From Vicingus sp036171675 (lineage in GTDB: Bacteria > Bacteroidota > Bacteroidia > Flavobacteriales_E > Vicingaceae): DNA of 64,000 nucleotides. The first letter of the stretch is position 1. Each line of letters begins with the position of its first letter. The stretch covers positions 1 to 64,000 of the forward strand of contig JAVHRO010000158.1 of NCBI GenBank assembly GCA_036171675.1, written 5' to 3'. This document shows, piece after piece, positions 9,715 to 20,000 of this stretch. The notes beneath the pieces are model-generated. The model was given only the letters and a program-made list of their open reading frames with translations, was not told the origin of the DNA and made no database searches. Both the position numbers and the translations under genes were made by a program.

Positions 9715-10646
9715 TCGAGAGTCAAAGAAGTGGTTTCTCCAGTATAGAACATATATTGATATTGCACAATTTGAATAAATTCAGTTTCAACTTCTTGAAT
9801 TAACTGTGCAGATAAAAGCAATGTTTTTTTGTCGTACAAATATTGTTTAGACGTTTTGTAAATATCGTTTTTATAAATTTTTATTTCTAAAACATTATCA
9901 AACTCGTCATAAAAATATTTTTCCGTTACTTTTTCTTCAATATTTAAATCTTGGAAGGTATTTATTGTTGCTACTCTACCTTTTTCATCATATTCATAAG
10001 TGATTTTTGATTTTTTATTTCCTACCAAATATTTTGAATCATCCTCGAATAAATAACCTTGCTCATTATAATAAAACAATTGTTCTTTATACACTTTGTT
10101 GTACTTATTGTAATAAAATTTTTTGAGTTGAGTATCACTTAGTGTTAAATAAGAGAAACTATCACTATTAATAATGTACTGCTTTTGTAAATCAAAATCA
10201 CGTTTGTAATCATGAGCATTCTCATCTCGACTATAAATTTGATTTACTAAGTTATTATCATTATCATAGGTATAACTATAAGAAAAATAGCCATAACTAT
10301 CACTCTTTCTAATGGATTGAATTTGACGTTTATCATTATACTGGTAAATAATAATATTGGTATCTTTTTTTTCTTGCTGAGTTTTAAATGTTGAAAGTTG
10401 CTTTTTTAAAAGCCCGTCGTGATTAAATTCATAATAAAAGTCCAACCCCTTTGTTCTTATAATGTCTTTTACTTTTTTGCTTGAACGAGAGCCTGTAATA
10501 GATAAAATTCTATTATTCTTAATAAAAGAAGTATTAAAAAATGGTTCGTCAGTAAATAAAGGCTTATTAACCTCTAAAATCTGAGAATGAGCAAACGCAA
10601 AAATTACAAGAATAAAAATTAGTACTACGGTAATTTTTTTGTCCAC
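9705..10646 (-). CDS. Secreted protein with YD/RHS-like sequence repeats, function unknown
   Basis: Signal peptide MDKKITVVLIFILVIFAFAHSQ, then a body rich in short repeats of the kind YDNDNNLVNQIYSRDE, YNEQGYLFED, YDEKGRVATINTF and YDEFDNVLEIKIY. These resemble the YD repeats of RHS shells, but at 313 residues it is far too short for a toxin shell and has no toxin domain. Periplasmic or outer-membrane-associated location is likely. It lies downstream of the peptide-binding lipoprotein but is separated from it by a terminator, so it is probably a separate unit. The 3' end overlaps the DUF420 gene by 10 bp. Confidence 0.75.
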   Translation of the reverse strand: MDKKITVVLIFILVIFAFAHSQILEVNKPLFTDEPFFNTSFIKNNRILSITGSRSSKKVKDIIRTKGLDFYYEFNHDGLLKKQLSTFKTQQEKKDTNIIIYQYNDKRQIQSIRKSDSYGYFSYSYTYDNDNNLVNQIYSRDENAHDYKRDFDLQKQYIINSDSFSYLTLSDTQLKKFYYNKYNKVYKEQLFYYNEQGYLFEDDSKYLVGNKKSKITYEYDEKGRVATINTFQDLNIEEKVTEKYFYDEFDNVLEIKIYKNDIYKTSKQYLYDKKTLLLSAQLIQEVETEFIQIVQYQYMFYTGETTSLTLDQP

Positions 10647-10686
10647 TATTTTTATGAATTAATTAGAATTGCCAAGTTAAGGCAAT

Positions 10687-10720
10687 AAAAAAGCCACAAT
10701 AAATAACTTGTGGCTTTTTT
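10687..10720 (-). terminator. Terminator of the oligopeptide-binding lipoprotein gene
   Basis: Perfect 13-bp stem AAAAAAGCCACAA (10687-10699) and TTGTGGCTTTTTT (10708-10720) with an 8-nt loop. It lies 21 bp after the stop of the leftward gene. Confidence 0.8.
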
Positions 10721-10741
10721 ATTAACGGTTTAACGTTTATA

Positions 10742-12472
10742 TTATTCTTTATCAAAATAAACTTTAGTCATATCTCGGTGCTCCATTGCATTTGAAGGGA
10801 AATTTTTCACATAAATTTGAATTAATCGTGTGTTTTCATCATAATAAATAGGCATAGTGGCCGCATCGTCAACAGCAATTTGGTCAGCTTGTCTAAACAA
10901 TTCATAACGTTTAGCTTCATCAATTTCTCTTAAAGCTTCATTAAACTTAGCATCAAATACTTCACTCTGATATCTTACAGAATTGATAAATGATTTTGTG
11001 GAAATATCAGCAGGAACATTACCTCCGTATAATAAGTTTAAGAAATTTTCAGGATCAGGATAATCCGCTACCCAAGCTGTTCTAAAAAACAACGCTTTTC
11101 CAGTTTCTACATTCTCTAAATGTTGTGGAAATTGCAATTGCTCAATTTTAATTTTTATACCTAAGTTCTCAGCCAGCATTTTTTGAACTACTTCAGAAAT
11201 TTGAACGTTTCTATCACCACCATTAGCATTTATTTGAAGTGTAATTTCAGGGAATCCTTTACCATCAGGATAACCAGCTTTTTTCATATGTTCTTTGGCT
11301 TTCTCAGGACTATATTCATACCCTTTTACATTCTCATAATCGTATCCTTTAAAAGGAGGTACTATTCCATTTAATCCTGCTCTTCCTTCACCTTGAAGCG
11401 TATATGTAACTATCGCTTCTTTGTCAACAGCATAATTAAATGCTTTACGAACTTCTACATTATCAAAAGGAGGTAATTTAGTTTGCATACCTAAATATAC
11501 TACACTCATAGCAGGAACTACTTGCATAATGTAAGGTCTATTTCCACCTTTTTTTGCATCCTCTAATTCACCTACTACATCTTTAATCATTTCAAGAGGT
11601 AAACGGAATACCATATCAAGATTCCCTTTTTTAAACTCTAAAAGTTCAGCTTTTTTCTCTTTTATGAACGAGAATTTAATTCCATCTAAATAAGGCAATT
11701 GGTTGCCATACTGATCAATACCATAATAATTTGGATTTGCTTCTAATATTACTGCTTCCGATTCTTTAATAGTTTTAACTCTAAATGGACCTGTTCCAAC
11801 ACAATTAATTCTCATGTCAATACCATATGTATCAAAAGCTTCTTTTGGATAAATCCAACAAGCATTATGAGCTAATATTTTAAGGAATCCAGCAAACGAA
11901 TAATTCAAATTAATTTGAACCGTATAATCGTCAATAACTTTAACGCCGGCAACTCCTTCAGCTAACGGTTTTTTGTTGACTGTAGATTGGTAATATTCGT
12001 TAGCGCCTTTAACTTTGTCTTTGAACAACCAATACATTTGATTTTCAGGAAAGCTTTCACAAATTTTATCAAAACAATATTTTACATCAGAAGCTTTAAA
12101 TTCTCTACCTTTTTCATCAGGAAAACATTTGTTGTCTTGAAATTTCACACCCTTTCTTAAGTGAAATGTAAACATAGTTGCATCATCATTAATCTCCCAT
12201 TTTTCGGCCAAGGCTGGTATAACCGATAAGTCTTCTTGATCCAAGCCAACTAATCCCTGATAAACTTGATTAACAATATGATGAGCCACTACCTCAGTTA
12301 CATTTAATGGGTATAAACTTCTAAAATCTTCGGTTTCATTTATCTTGAAAACTCCACCATATTTCACATCGCCTTTTGCAATTTTAACATTGCCGTTATC
12401 TTTATTATCGTTTCCTCCACATCCAACAAAGATTAAGGAAGATGCCAGCACTAAATAAATTAATTTTTTCAT
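10742..12472 (-). CDS. ABC transporter substrate-binding lipoprotein, SBP family 5 (oligopeptide/OppA-like)
   Basis: Captures peptides or similar ligands in the periplasm for an ABC importer. Start at 12472 (MKKLIYLVLASS) places a lipobox LIFVGC with the lipidated Cys at 18; the frame extends five codons upstream to 12487. Typical family-5 features: WEINDDATMFTFHLRKGVKFQD near the N-terminus, PYLDGIKFSFI in the middle and a C-terminal ADYPDPENFL. Length of about 576 residues is normal. No permease or ATPase gene of the transporter is nearby, so it is an orphan here and presumably works with a system encoded elsewhere. Followed by a strong terminator. Confidence 0.92.
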   Translation of the reverse strand: MKKLIYLVLASSLIFVGCGGNDNKDNGNVKIAKGDVKYGGVFKINETEDFRSLYPLNVTEVVAHHIVNQVYQGLVGLDQEDLSVIPALAEKWEINDDATMFTFHLRKGVKFQDNKCFPDEKGREFKASDVKYCFDKICESFPENQMYWLFKDKVKGANEYYQSTVNKKPLAEGVAGVKVIDDYTVQINLNYSFAGFLKILAHNACWIYPKEAFDTYGIDMRINCVGTGPFRVKTIKESEAVILEANPNYYGIDQYGNQLPYLDGIKFSFIKEKKAELLEFKKGNLDMVFRLPLEMIKDVVGELEDAKKGGNRPYIMQVVPAMSVVYLGMQTKLPPFDNVEVRKAFNYAVDKEAIVTYTLQGEGRAGLNGIVPPFKGYDYENVKGYEYSPEKAKEHMKKAGYPDGKGFPEITLQINANGGDRNVQISEVVQKMLAENLGIKIKIEQLQFPQHLENVETGKALFFRTAWVADYPDPENFLNLLYGGNVPADISTKSFINSVRYQSEVFDAKFNEALREIDEAKRYELFRQADQIAVDDAATMPIYYDENTRLIQIYVKNFPSNAMEHRDMTKVYFDKE

Positions 12473-12682
12473 AGTATTGTTTAACATGTTTATATGACAT
12501 TACAAATATAAATATTACATCATAATATCCTAAATTATTAGCTAAAGTATTCATTTTTTTAGATGAAATTTCATATTAGTTATTATTGTTTGAAAAATTA
12601 TGTTGTTGCAATCCATTTTTATATAAAATCAATTCATGCGGTAATTTAATAACTTTACGTTTTTAGCGTTACTTTAAATTTA

Positions 12683-15600
12683 TTGAGACCATTCCTAGTC
12701 ATATTACTTTGTTGTATCACATCTATCAAGATGAACGCTCAATTATTGGACAATCATCGTGTAAAAACGATTGAAATAACTAATGACACCCTAAAGATTG
12801 ATAATCAAGCGTTAGCGCCTCTTTCAGAAATCATCTATTTTAATAACGAAATAGTTAGTAACAATTTTTATGAAATGGATTATACTAAAGGTAACTTAAT
12901 TATCAAAAACCAAGATTTATTTAACAAAACTGTAAAAATTATTTATAGAGTACTCCCTATTTCATTTACTGAGTCGTTTGAACATAAAAAAATAAACTCC
13001 ATCGAGAAAAAAGATTCCATTGCCATAAATCCTTTCGTTTATGAATACATCCCAGTTAAAGAAGATATTTTTTACTTAAATGGTCTAAATAAATCAGGAA
13101 GTATTTCAAGAGGAGCTTCGTTTGGTAATAATCAAGATTTGGCAGTTAATTCCAATCTAAACCTTCAGCTTTCAGGTAAAATAAGTAATAATGTATCTAT
13201 ATTAGCTTCCATTTCCGACGACAACATTCCTATTCAGGCTGAAGGAAACACACAACAATTACAAGATTTTGACAAAGTATTTATTCAACTATACGACGAA
13301 AATTGGAAACTTACTGCTGGTGATTTTTTTGTTCGTAAACCAAAAAGTTATTTCTTAAATTTAAATAAAAAAGCTCAAGGCGGCAGTTTTGAAATCACCC
13401 TTCAGCCCAGCAAAAGAAACGAATTTAGAACAATCACTCCTTTTGCAAGTGCTGCTGTTTCGAAAGGCAAATATGCGCGAAATCAAATTGTAGGTATTGA
13501 AGGAAATCAAGGTCCTTATCGATTAAAAGGAAACGAAAATGAATCATACATTATAATTTTATCTGGAACAGAGAAAATTTATGTTGATGGTAAATTATTA
13601 AAACGTGGGTCGGAAAATGATTATGTTATCGATTATAATGCTGCAGAATTGACTTTTACAGCTAATTTTTTAATAACTAAAGATTCGAGAATTGTTGCTG
13701 AATTTGATTATTCCGACAGAAATTACTCTAGAGCCATGTTTAATTTTGGAACAGAATACGATAGCAAGAAATTAAAGTTAAATTTCAATTACTTCTCTGA
13801 ACAAGATCTTAAAAGCCAACCTTTACTTCAAGACTTATCCGACAGTCAAAAAAAATTACTTTCTAACATTGGTGATAGTTTGGAATTAGCAATGGTATCT
13901 AATATCCATCAAGTAGTATTTTCTGAAAATTTAGTGTTGTACCAAATGATTGACTCACTTGGTTACGATTCAGTTTTTGTATACTCCACCAATCCCGATA
14001 GCGCTATTTACCAATTGGGATTTTCACAGGTAGGCCAAAACCATGGAAATTATGTACTTATTCAAAGCTCAGCAAACGGAAGGGTTTATAAATGGGTTCA
14101 ACCTATTGGTGGTATTCCACAAGGAAATTATGAACCAGTAATATTATTGGTTACTCCAAAAAAAATTGAGATGACCACTTTCGGTGGTGAGTATCTGGTG
14201 ACTAACAACTCAAAAGTTAGTTGGGAAGGAGCAGTTTCTAATAACGACCTCAATACTTTTTCTACTAAGGATAGTAAAGACAATATGGGTTATGCCTTTA
14301 AAATGAAAAATGAAAATTCCATTTTGTTTTCTAAAGATAAAGACAATAATAAATTAAAATTAAACATGGGTGCAGGTTATGAATTTATTGATAAAAATTT
14401 TAGAGGAATTGGGCCTTATAGAGACATTGAATTCCAACGAGATTGGAACATTGCCTCTCTAAACTTAAATTCAAATCAACATGCTGTAACTACTTTTGTT
14501 GGACTTGAAAAAAATAAATTCTTCAACATAACCTATAATAGTAGTTTACTTGAAAATATTAACGAATATCGAGGTTTTAAAAACAATGTAACAACCATTG
14601 TGGCGATAAAAGGATTTGAATTCAAATCAACCAGCAGTTACCTAATAACTCAAAAACTAAACAACACTGAATTTATTAGACACAATGCACAATTGACAAA
14701 GGAAATTAAATGGCTGGTATTAGGCGTGGAGCAAGAACTTGAACAAAATAAATTTTTCTTACAAACAACAGACACATTGACTGCGAGTAGTTTTCGATTT
14801 AATACGTGGAAAGGATTTTTACAAAACGCAGATACTTCTATTAACAAATTCTTATTAAGCTACAAACAACGAATAGACGAATCAGCAAATATTATTTCAT
14901 TTAAACCCATTGCAAAGACTGAAGATATTGAAGCCTCCTACTCCTTGTTAAAAAACAATAATCATATAATAAGAAGTAGTATTATTTATAGAAAATTATA
15001 TATTATTGAACCTACTCTAACTTCTAATAAACCTGATGAAAATATTTTGTCGAGGGTAGAATATTCGGCCAATATTTTAAAAAGCTTGTTAACATCAAAT
15101 ATGTTTTACCAAATAGGTTCTGGACTAGAAGTTAAAAAAGAGTTTTCTTTTGTTGAAGTTCAGCCAGGGCAAGGAACACACACCTATTTAGGTGATTTAA
15201 ATGGAAATGGGGTTAGCGATTTAAATGAGTTTGAAATTGCTATATTTAAAGACCAAGCCAACTTTATTAAAATATTTACTCCAACAAATCAATTTATTAG
15301 GACGTATACCAACGAATTTAATGAAGGGTTATTCTTAAATCCTGAAACCCAATGGGGAGATGACGTAGGAATAAAAAAATTGGTAGCACGTTTTGCCAAC
15401 AGAACAAATTACAGAGTTAGTAGAAAAACCTCGGACAAGAAAGATTATTTCAATCCCTTTTCTGGAAACATTAACGACAGTTCACTTGTAACAACTAATC
15501 TTGGTTTTTTAAATACCATTTATTTTAATAGAAGCAATACGGTTTGGAGTTCGGATTTTACTTATCAAGAAAATCAAGAAAAATCGCTCTTAACTAATGG

Positions 15601-16144
15601 AATAGAATCTAGAAGAACCATATTAAGATCTTTAAAAATGAGATGGAATATTTCAAGAAGCGTTAGTATTCAAAATCTATTTTCGAATGGAATAAAATCA
15701 AACCAATCGGAGTTTTTTACCAATCAAAATTATTACTTGTTTAATTATGAAGAAGAGCCAAAACTCTCCTTTCAACCCAATGTGAAATTGCGAATAAGTA
15801 TTTTATACAATTACAAAGAAAAAAATAATAGCATTTTTTATGGTAACGAAACACTTAAAGCTCATAAAATAGGAAGTGAATTACGCTACAATATTGCCAC
15901 TAAAGGAAGTTTAATGTTCAATATGAATTTCATTCAAAACATTTTTAATCAAGCAGTTCAAAATACAACCATTTCATACGAAATGCTAGAAGGATTGATG
16001 GAGGGGAAAAATATCACTTGGGAATTAACGTATCAACAAAATTTGTCAAAACACATGCAACTCAGCCTAAATTACAACGGACGAAAATCAAACGAATCTC
16101 CTATTATTCATGTGGGAGGAGTACAAGTAAGGGCCTTTTTCTAA
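12683..16144 (+). CDS. Large outer-membrane beta-barrel-like protein, function unknown
   Basis: 1153 residues. The start codon is TTG: an in-frame stop lies 33 bp upstream and no ATG precedes the signal peptide (MRPFLVILLCCITSIKMNAQ). The body has alternating hydrophobic/aromatic strands typical of a barrel. The segment around YVDGKLLKRGSENDYVIDYN resembles modules in SprA and related large Bacteroidota surface proteins. Near residue 835, GDLNGNGVSDLNEFE is an EF-hand-like acidic loop that could bind calcium. The protein ends in a strand terminating in aromatic residues (VQVRAFF), as barrels recognised by BamA do. I do not recognise a named family. It converges on the PorP/SprF gene with a 4-bp overlap of the stop codons. 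Confidence 0.8.
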   Translation: MRPFLVILLCCITSIKMNAQLLDNHRVKTIEITNDTLKIDNQALAPLSEIIYFNNEIVSNNFYEMDYTKGNLIIKNQDLFNKTVKIIYRVLPISFTESFEHKKINSIEKKDSIAINPFVYEYIPVKEDIFYLNGLNKSGSISRGASFGNNQDLAVNSNLNLQLSGKISNNVSILASISDDNIPIQAEGNTQQLQDFDKVFIQLYDENWKLTAGDFFVRKPKSYFLNLNKKAQGGSFEITLQPSKRNEFRTITPFASAAVSKGKYARNQIVGIEGNQGPYRLKGNENESYIIILSGTEKIYVDGKLLKRGSENDYVIDYNAAELTFTANFLITKDSRIVAEFDYSDRNYSRAMFNFGTEYDSKKLKLNFNYFSEQDLKSQPLLQDLSDSQKKLLSNIGDSLELAMVSNIHQVVFSENLVLYQMIDSLGYDSVFVYSTNPDSAIYQLGFSQVGQNHGNYVLIQSSANGRVYKWVQPIGGIPQGNYEPVILLVTPKKIEMTTFGGEYLVTNNSKVSWEGAVSNNDLNTFSTKDSKDNMGYAFKMKNENSILFSKDKDNNKLKLNMGAGYEFIDKNFRGIGPYRDIEFQRDWNIASLNLNSNQHAVTTFVGLEKNKFFNITYNSSLLENINEYRGFKNNVTTIVAIKGFEFKSTSSYLITQKLNNTEFIRHNAQLTKEIKWLVLGVEQELEQNKFFLQTTDTLTASSFRFNTWKGFLQNADTSINKFLLSYKQRIDESANIISFKPIAKTEDIEASYSLLKNNNHIIRSSIIYRKLYIIEPTLTSNKPDENILSRVEYSANILKSLLTSNMFYQIGSGLEVKKEFSFVEVQPGQGTHTYLGDLNGNGVSDLNEFEIAIFKDQANFIKIFTPTNQFIRTYTNEFNEGLFLNPETQWGDDVGIKKLVARFANRTNYRVSRKTSDKKDYFNPFSGNINDSSLVTTNLGFLNTIYFNRSNTVWSSDFTYQENQEKSLLTNGIESRRTILRSLKMRWNISRSVSIQNLFSNGIKSNQSEFFTNQNYYLFNYEEEPKLSFQPNVKLRISILYNYKEKNNSIFYGNETLKAHKIGSELRYNIATKGSLMFNMNFIQNIFNQAVQNTTISYEMLEGLMEGKNITWELTYQQNLSKHMQLSLNYNGRKSNESPIIHVGGVQVRAFF

Positions 16145-17085
16145 TTAATTAATGGAACTGCTTTCTTAGTGTCGAATTGATGAAAACGAATACCAACTAA
16201 CAACTCATGGGTTCCATTACTATAATTTTTAAGATTAGTTGTGGTAAAATCAAAACCATAAGCTATGGTAAAACTATCATTTATTAAATATCCTACAGAA
16301 ACAGTAATTGCATCTTTGTCGCGGTAAGTACCTGCCAACCAAATTTTTTCTTTATAAAGAAGTCGTAACGTTCCTTCAAATTGAACTGGTGCAGGCTTAA
16401 CATATTTTACAAATACAGAAGGTTCTAATACAAAATCGTCTGAAAATTGAAATTTATACCCTCCATTAAAGAAAAAGTGGCTAGGCAATGTTCCTTCTGG
16501 GTTTCGACCATTTTTGAAAAAATCCACTCTACTGTTTAACAATTGTGGAGCAGAAAACCCAATATAATATTTCTCGTGAAACAAATAAAGACCAAAACCT
16601 GCATCGGGTAGTAAAACCGACTGAACACCATTTGTTATGATATCGTCATCATTTTCTCTTAACGTTATTTTCGAACCATCAATCATAAATTGAATTAACC
16701 CAGCTGACAAACCCATAGATAAATTAACTTTATCTGTAACTCTAATATGATAAGCATACGACAAGTTAAATCCAGTCCTTCTAGTAGGGCCTACATTATC
16801 TGTAAATATATATCCTCCCAATCCCATTTTCTGATTTTTTGTAGGTCCATTCACACTTAATGTATAAGTTCTTGGCGCATCGGTTATGCCTTCCCATTGA
16901 TATCTATGTGCAGATTTTCCTTCAAAATAAGGACGAACACCAGTAATACCAGGATTAATCAAATAATCATTAAGGTAATACTGACTAAAATGTGGTAACT
17001 GCTGCGAAAAAGCGAAATTCACCGTCAACATTAATAATGGTATGAATATTATTTTTTTCATGTAGCTATTTTCTATCATAAACAT
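16141..17085 (-). CDS. PorP/SprF family type IX secretion system membrane protein
   Basis: Outer-membrane barrel of the PorP/SprF family, recognisable from SQQLPHFSQYYLNDYLINPGITG at the mature N-terminus. Members are needed for secretion or attachment of T9SS type B cargo encoded next to them; SprF serves SprB in Flavobacterium johnsoniae. The ATG at 17085 overlaps the stop of the upstream giant adhesin gene (TAATG), indicating translational coupling. A second Met at 17061 gives a cleaner signal peptide (MKKIIFIPLLMLTVNFAFSQ) and may be the real start. Length of about 306-314 is normal. Inference: dedicated partner of the upstream adhesin. Confidence 0.93.
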   Translation of the reverse strand: MFMIENSYMKKIIFIPLLMLTVNFAFSQQLPHFSQYYLNDYLINPGITGVRPYFEGKSAHRYQWEGITDAPRTYTLSVNGPTKNQKMGLGGYIFTDNVGPTRRTGFNLSYAYHIRVTDKVNLSMGLSAGLIQFMIDGSKITLRENDDDIITNGVQSVLLPDAGFGLYLFHEKYYIGFSAPQLLNSRVDFFKNGRNPEGTLPSHFFFNGGYKFQFSDDFVLEPSVFVKYVKPAPVQFEGTLRLLYKEKIWLAGTYRDKDAITVSVGYLINDSFTIAYGFDFTTTNLKNYSNGTHELLVGIRFHQFDTKKAVPLIN

Positions 17086-20000
17086 TACCTTAAAACAGTT
17101 AATGGACCGGTAAAAGGTTTAGTTTTTCCATCGTTTAATTCAATAACATAATAATAAGTTCCAATTGGTAAATTTTCACCATTAAATGTTCCATCCCAAT
17201 CGTTTTGATATTTTGTTGTTCTGAACAATAATTCTCCCCAACGATTATATATTTCAACAACATGATCTGGGTATTCATTAATATAATCAATTACCCAAGT
17301 GTCATTTTTTCCATCGCCATTTGGAGTAATCCCATCTGGGAAACTAATTGTTGGTATCACTTCCACAATAACGCTATCAATTGATGTACAACCTTCTGCT
17401 GAGGTAACCGTAACAAAGTAAGTTGTTGTTATTCCTGGTGTTGCTATTGGATTTGAGATGGTGGTATCACTTAATCCAAGGGCTGGGGTCCAACTGTACA
17501 GACCTCCTCCACTTGCAGCAAGTTGAGTAGAATTTCCTTCAATGATAGTAACATCAATACCAGCATTTGCAATTGGAATAGGATTGTATGTTACACAAAC
17601 CGTATCCATATCATCGCACGCACCAAAAGCCTTGAACAAGTAACAACTTGTTCCACTGGTAGCAGAAGTAACAACTACTGAATTAAGAACAGAAATCGAA
17701 GTCATACTTGGTAATGTATACCATTCAACATTACTAACAGTTCCTATGGTTGACCCTAACAAATTAACCGTAGAACTAGCACAAACAGTAGTATCATTTC
17801 CCGCAATAGCAATAACAGTATCAAGAGAACCAACATTCACAACAAATGGAATGCTACAATTGCTCTGATCACTAACTGTTATCGAATAACTTCCTACACA
17901 TAAATTTGTAGCTGGATTAGTTATCTGCAGCGTAGGATTCCAGCTATAGCTATAAGAACCTGTTCCTCCACTTACTGTCAAAGTAACTTTTCCATCACAA
18001 ATACTTGTACAGCTTGCGTCAATAACTGTTGGTAGTGCCGTAATTAAAGCTGGCTGAATAATAACAGCACTATCGGTTACAGAACAACCATTAGCATCGG
18101 TAACATTAACCAGATAGGTGTTTGGTGATAAATTAATTATAGAATCATTTACCCCACCTGGAGTCCAAATTGCGGTATTGTATGGAGTATTACCTCCTAA
18201 AGGATGAACTACTGCCCAGCCATTATTCAATCCATTGCAAGTTACATTTGAAGAAACAACGTTTGCTAATAATATAGCTGGATCAATTATTGAATCAATA
18301 ACAACTCCCACGCAACCAACACTATCAGTTACTTCAATTGAATAAACATCTGCACACAAATTAGATATTGAAGATCCGAATAAATTATTAGGAGTGGCGT
18401 TTGGAGACCAAACATAAGTATAAGGACTGGTTCCTCCAATTGGAGTCGATGAAATTACTCCATTACAAGAACCATTACATGTAATATCTGTTACGGTTGT
18501 ATTTGGGTCAGGAGCATTTGTATTGCTCAACGGATATAAGAAACTATTTGAACAACCATTTAAATCTGTAATATCGACAGAATAAATTCCTGAACACAGA
18601 TTGATTATCGTTGCAGTATTTTGAGGAAATAATGGAGAACCCCAAGCATATTGATAAGGACCAACGCCACCAGATGGGTTTAATTGAATTTGTCCATCAC
18701 AAGCATTACACGCAGGATCAACAAATACTGCATTAGCTAATATTGCAGAAGGATCTGTTAAAACAAGTGTATCATAAGCTGTACACCCATTACCATCCGT
18801 AATTTCTACCCAGTAGGTTCCAGCACATAAATTACTAGCAAGTTGAGTAGCTTGTCCATCACTCCATAAATAGGAATAAGGCATATTTCCACCTAATGGA
18901 GATGCTATTAATGCACCATCACATAAAGAATTACAACTAATGGCGGCATTTAAATCTACAGTAGCTGTTAATATTGATGGTCCAAAGATTGTTGCGCCTA
19001 TGGAATCTCTACAATTTGAAACATCTGTAACAATTGCCATATAATTCCCTGAACAAAGATTAATTGCAATATCACTATTTCCACCCGAAGGAGTCCATTG
19101 GTAATTAAATGGAGCTGTTCCAGCTCCTGAAACTACAGTTGCGCTTCCATCGCATGAATTAAAACAGGATTCAGGAACTACATTTATTATAGACAAGTTT
19201 AATCCTGTGCTTGTTATAGAAAGTGTATCAATAGTAATACAACCTATGGCGTCGGTTACTGTAACTGTATAAAAATTAGAACATAATCCAGTGGCTAAAG
19301 AATCTGTTTGAGCAATTGGACTCCAAGAAAAACTATAAGGAACATTTCCATTTGACGCTGAAGCCAAAGCAGTTCCATCGCAAGAACCTGGACAACTTTC
19401 TCCAGTAGATGTAATTAACACATCTGGTCCAGTAACGCTATTTACAATTTTGTTAAAATTATAAACACAACCTGTTCCGAGATCAGTTATTTGAAGAGTT
19501 ATTATTCCCGCACACAATCCAGTAGTAGTAGTTTGTGTATTATCTCCATTACCCCATAAGTAAGAATATGGACCAACCCCACCAACTGGATTTGAAGTTG
19601 CAATTCCATCACACAATCCACAGGTAGAACCCGCAACTGTTGTGCTATCAAGCAATGTGTTAGGCTCTCCAACAGTTAATGTATCATATGCAGTACAATT
19701 GTTAGCATCAACAACAATAACGTTGTAAATTCCAGCTGCTAAATTGGTTGCAGTTTGACCAAACTGAACGGGCGTTGTACTCCATATATAAGTATAAACT
19801 GGAACACCACCTACTGGATTGGTAATAATACTTCCATTACTTTGTCCATTACAAATTGCATCTGTAACAACCGAAGTGGTACTCAATACTGAAGGAGTAA
19901 TTACTGAAATGGTATCCGACTGAACACAACCTCTTGAATCAGTAACTGTTACAGTGTACAAACCTGCACAAAGTGAAGTGGCAAGAGAATTAAATTGAGC

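Noticed and set aside
9705..10646. YD-repeat-like protein as an RHS toxin or immunity gene
   Set aside because: Too short, no core RHS shell, no toxin tip, no partner gene.
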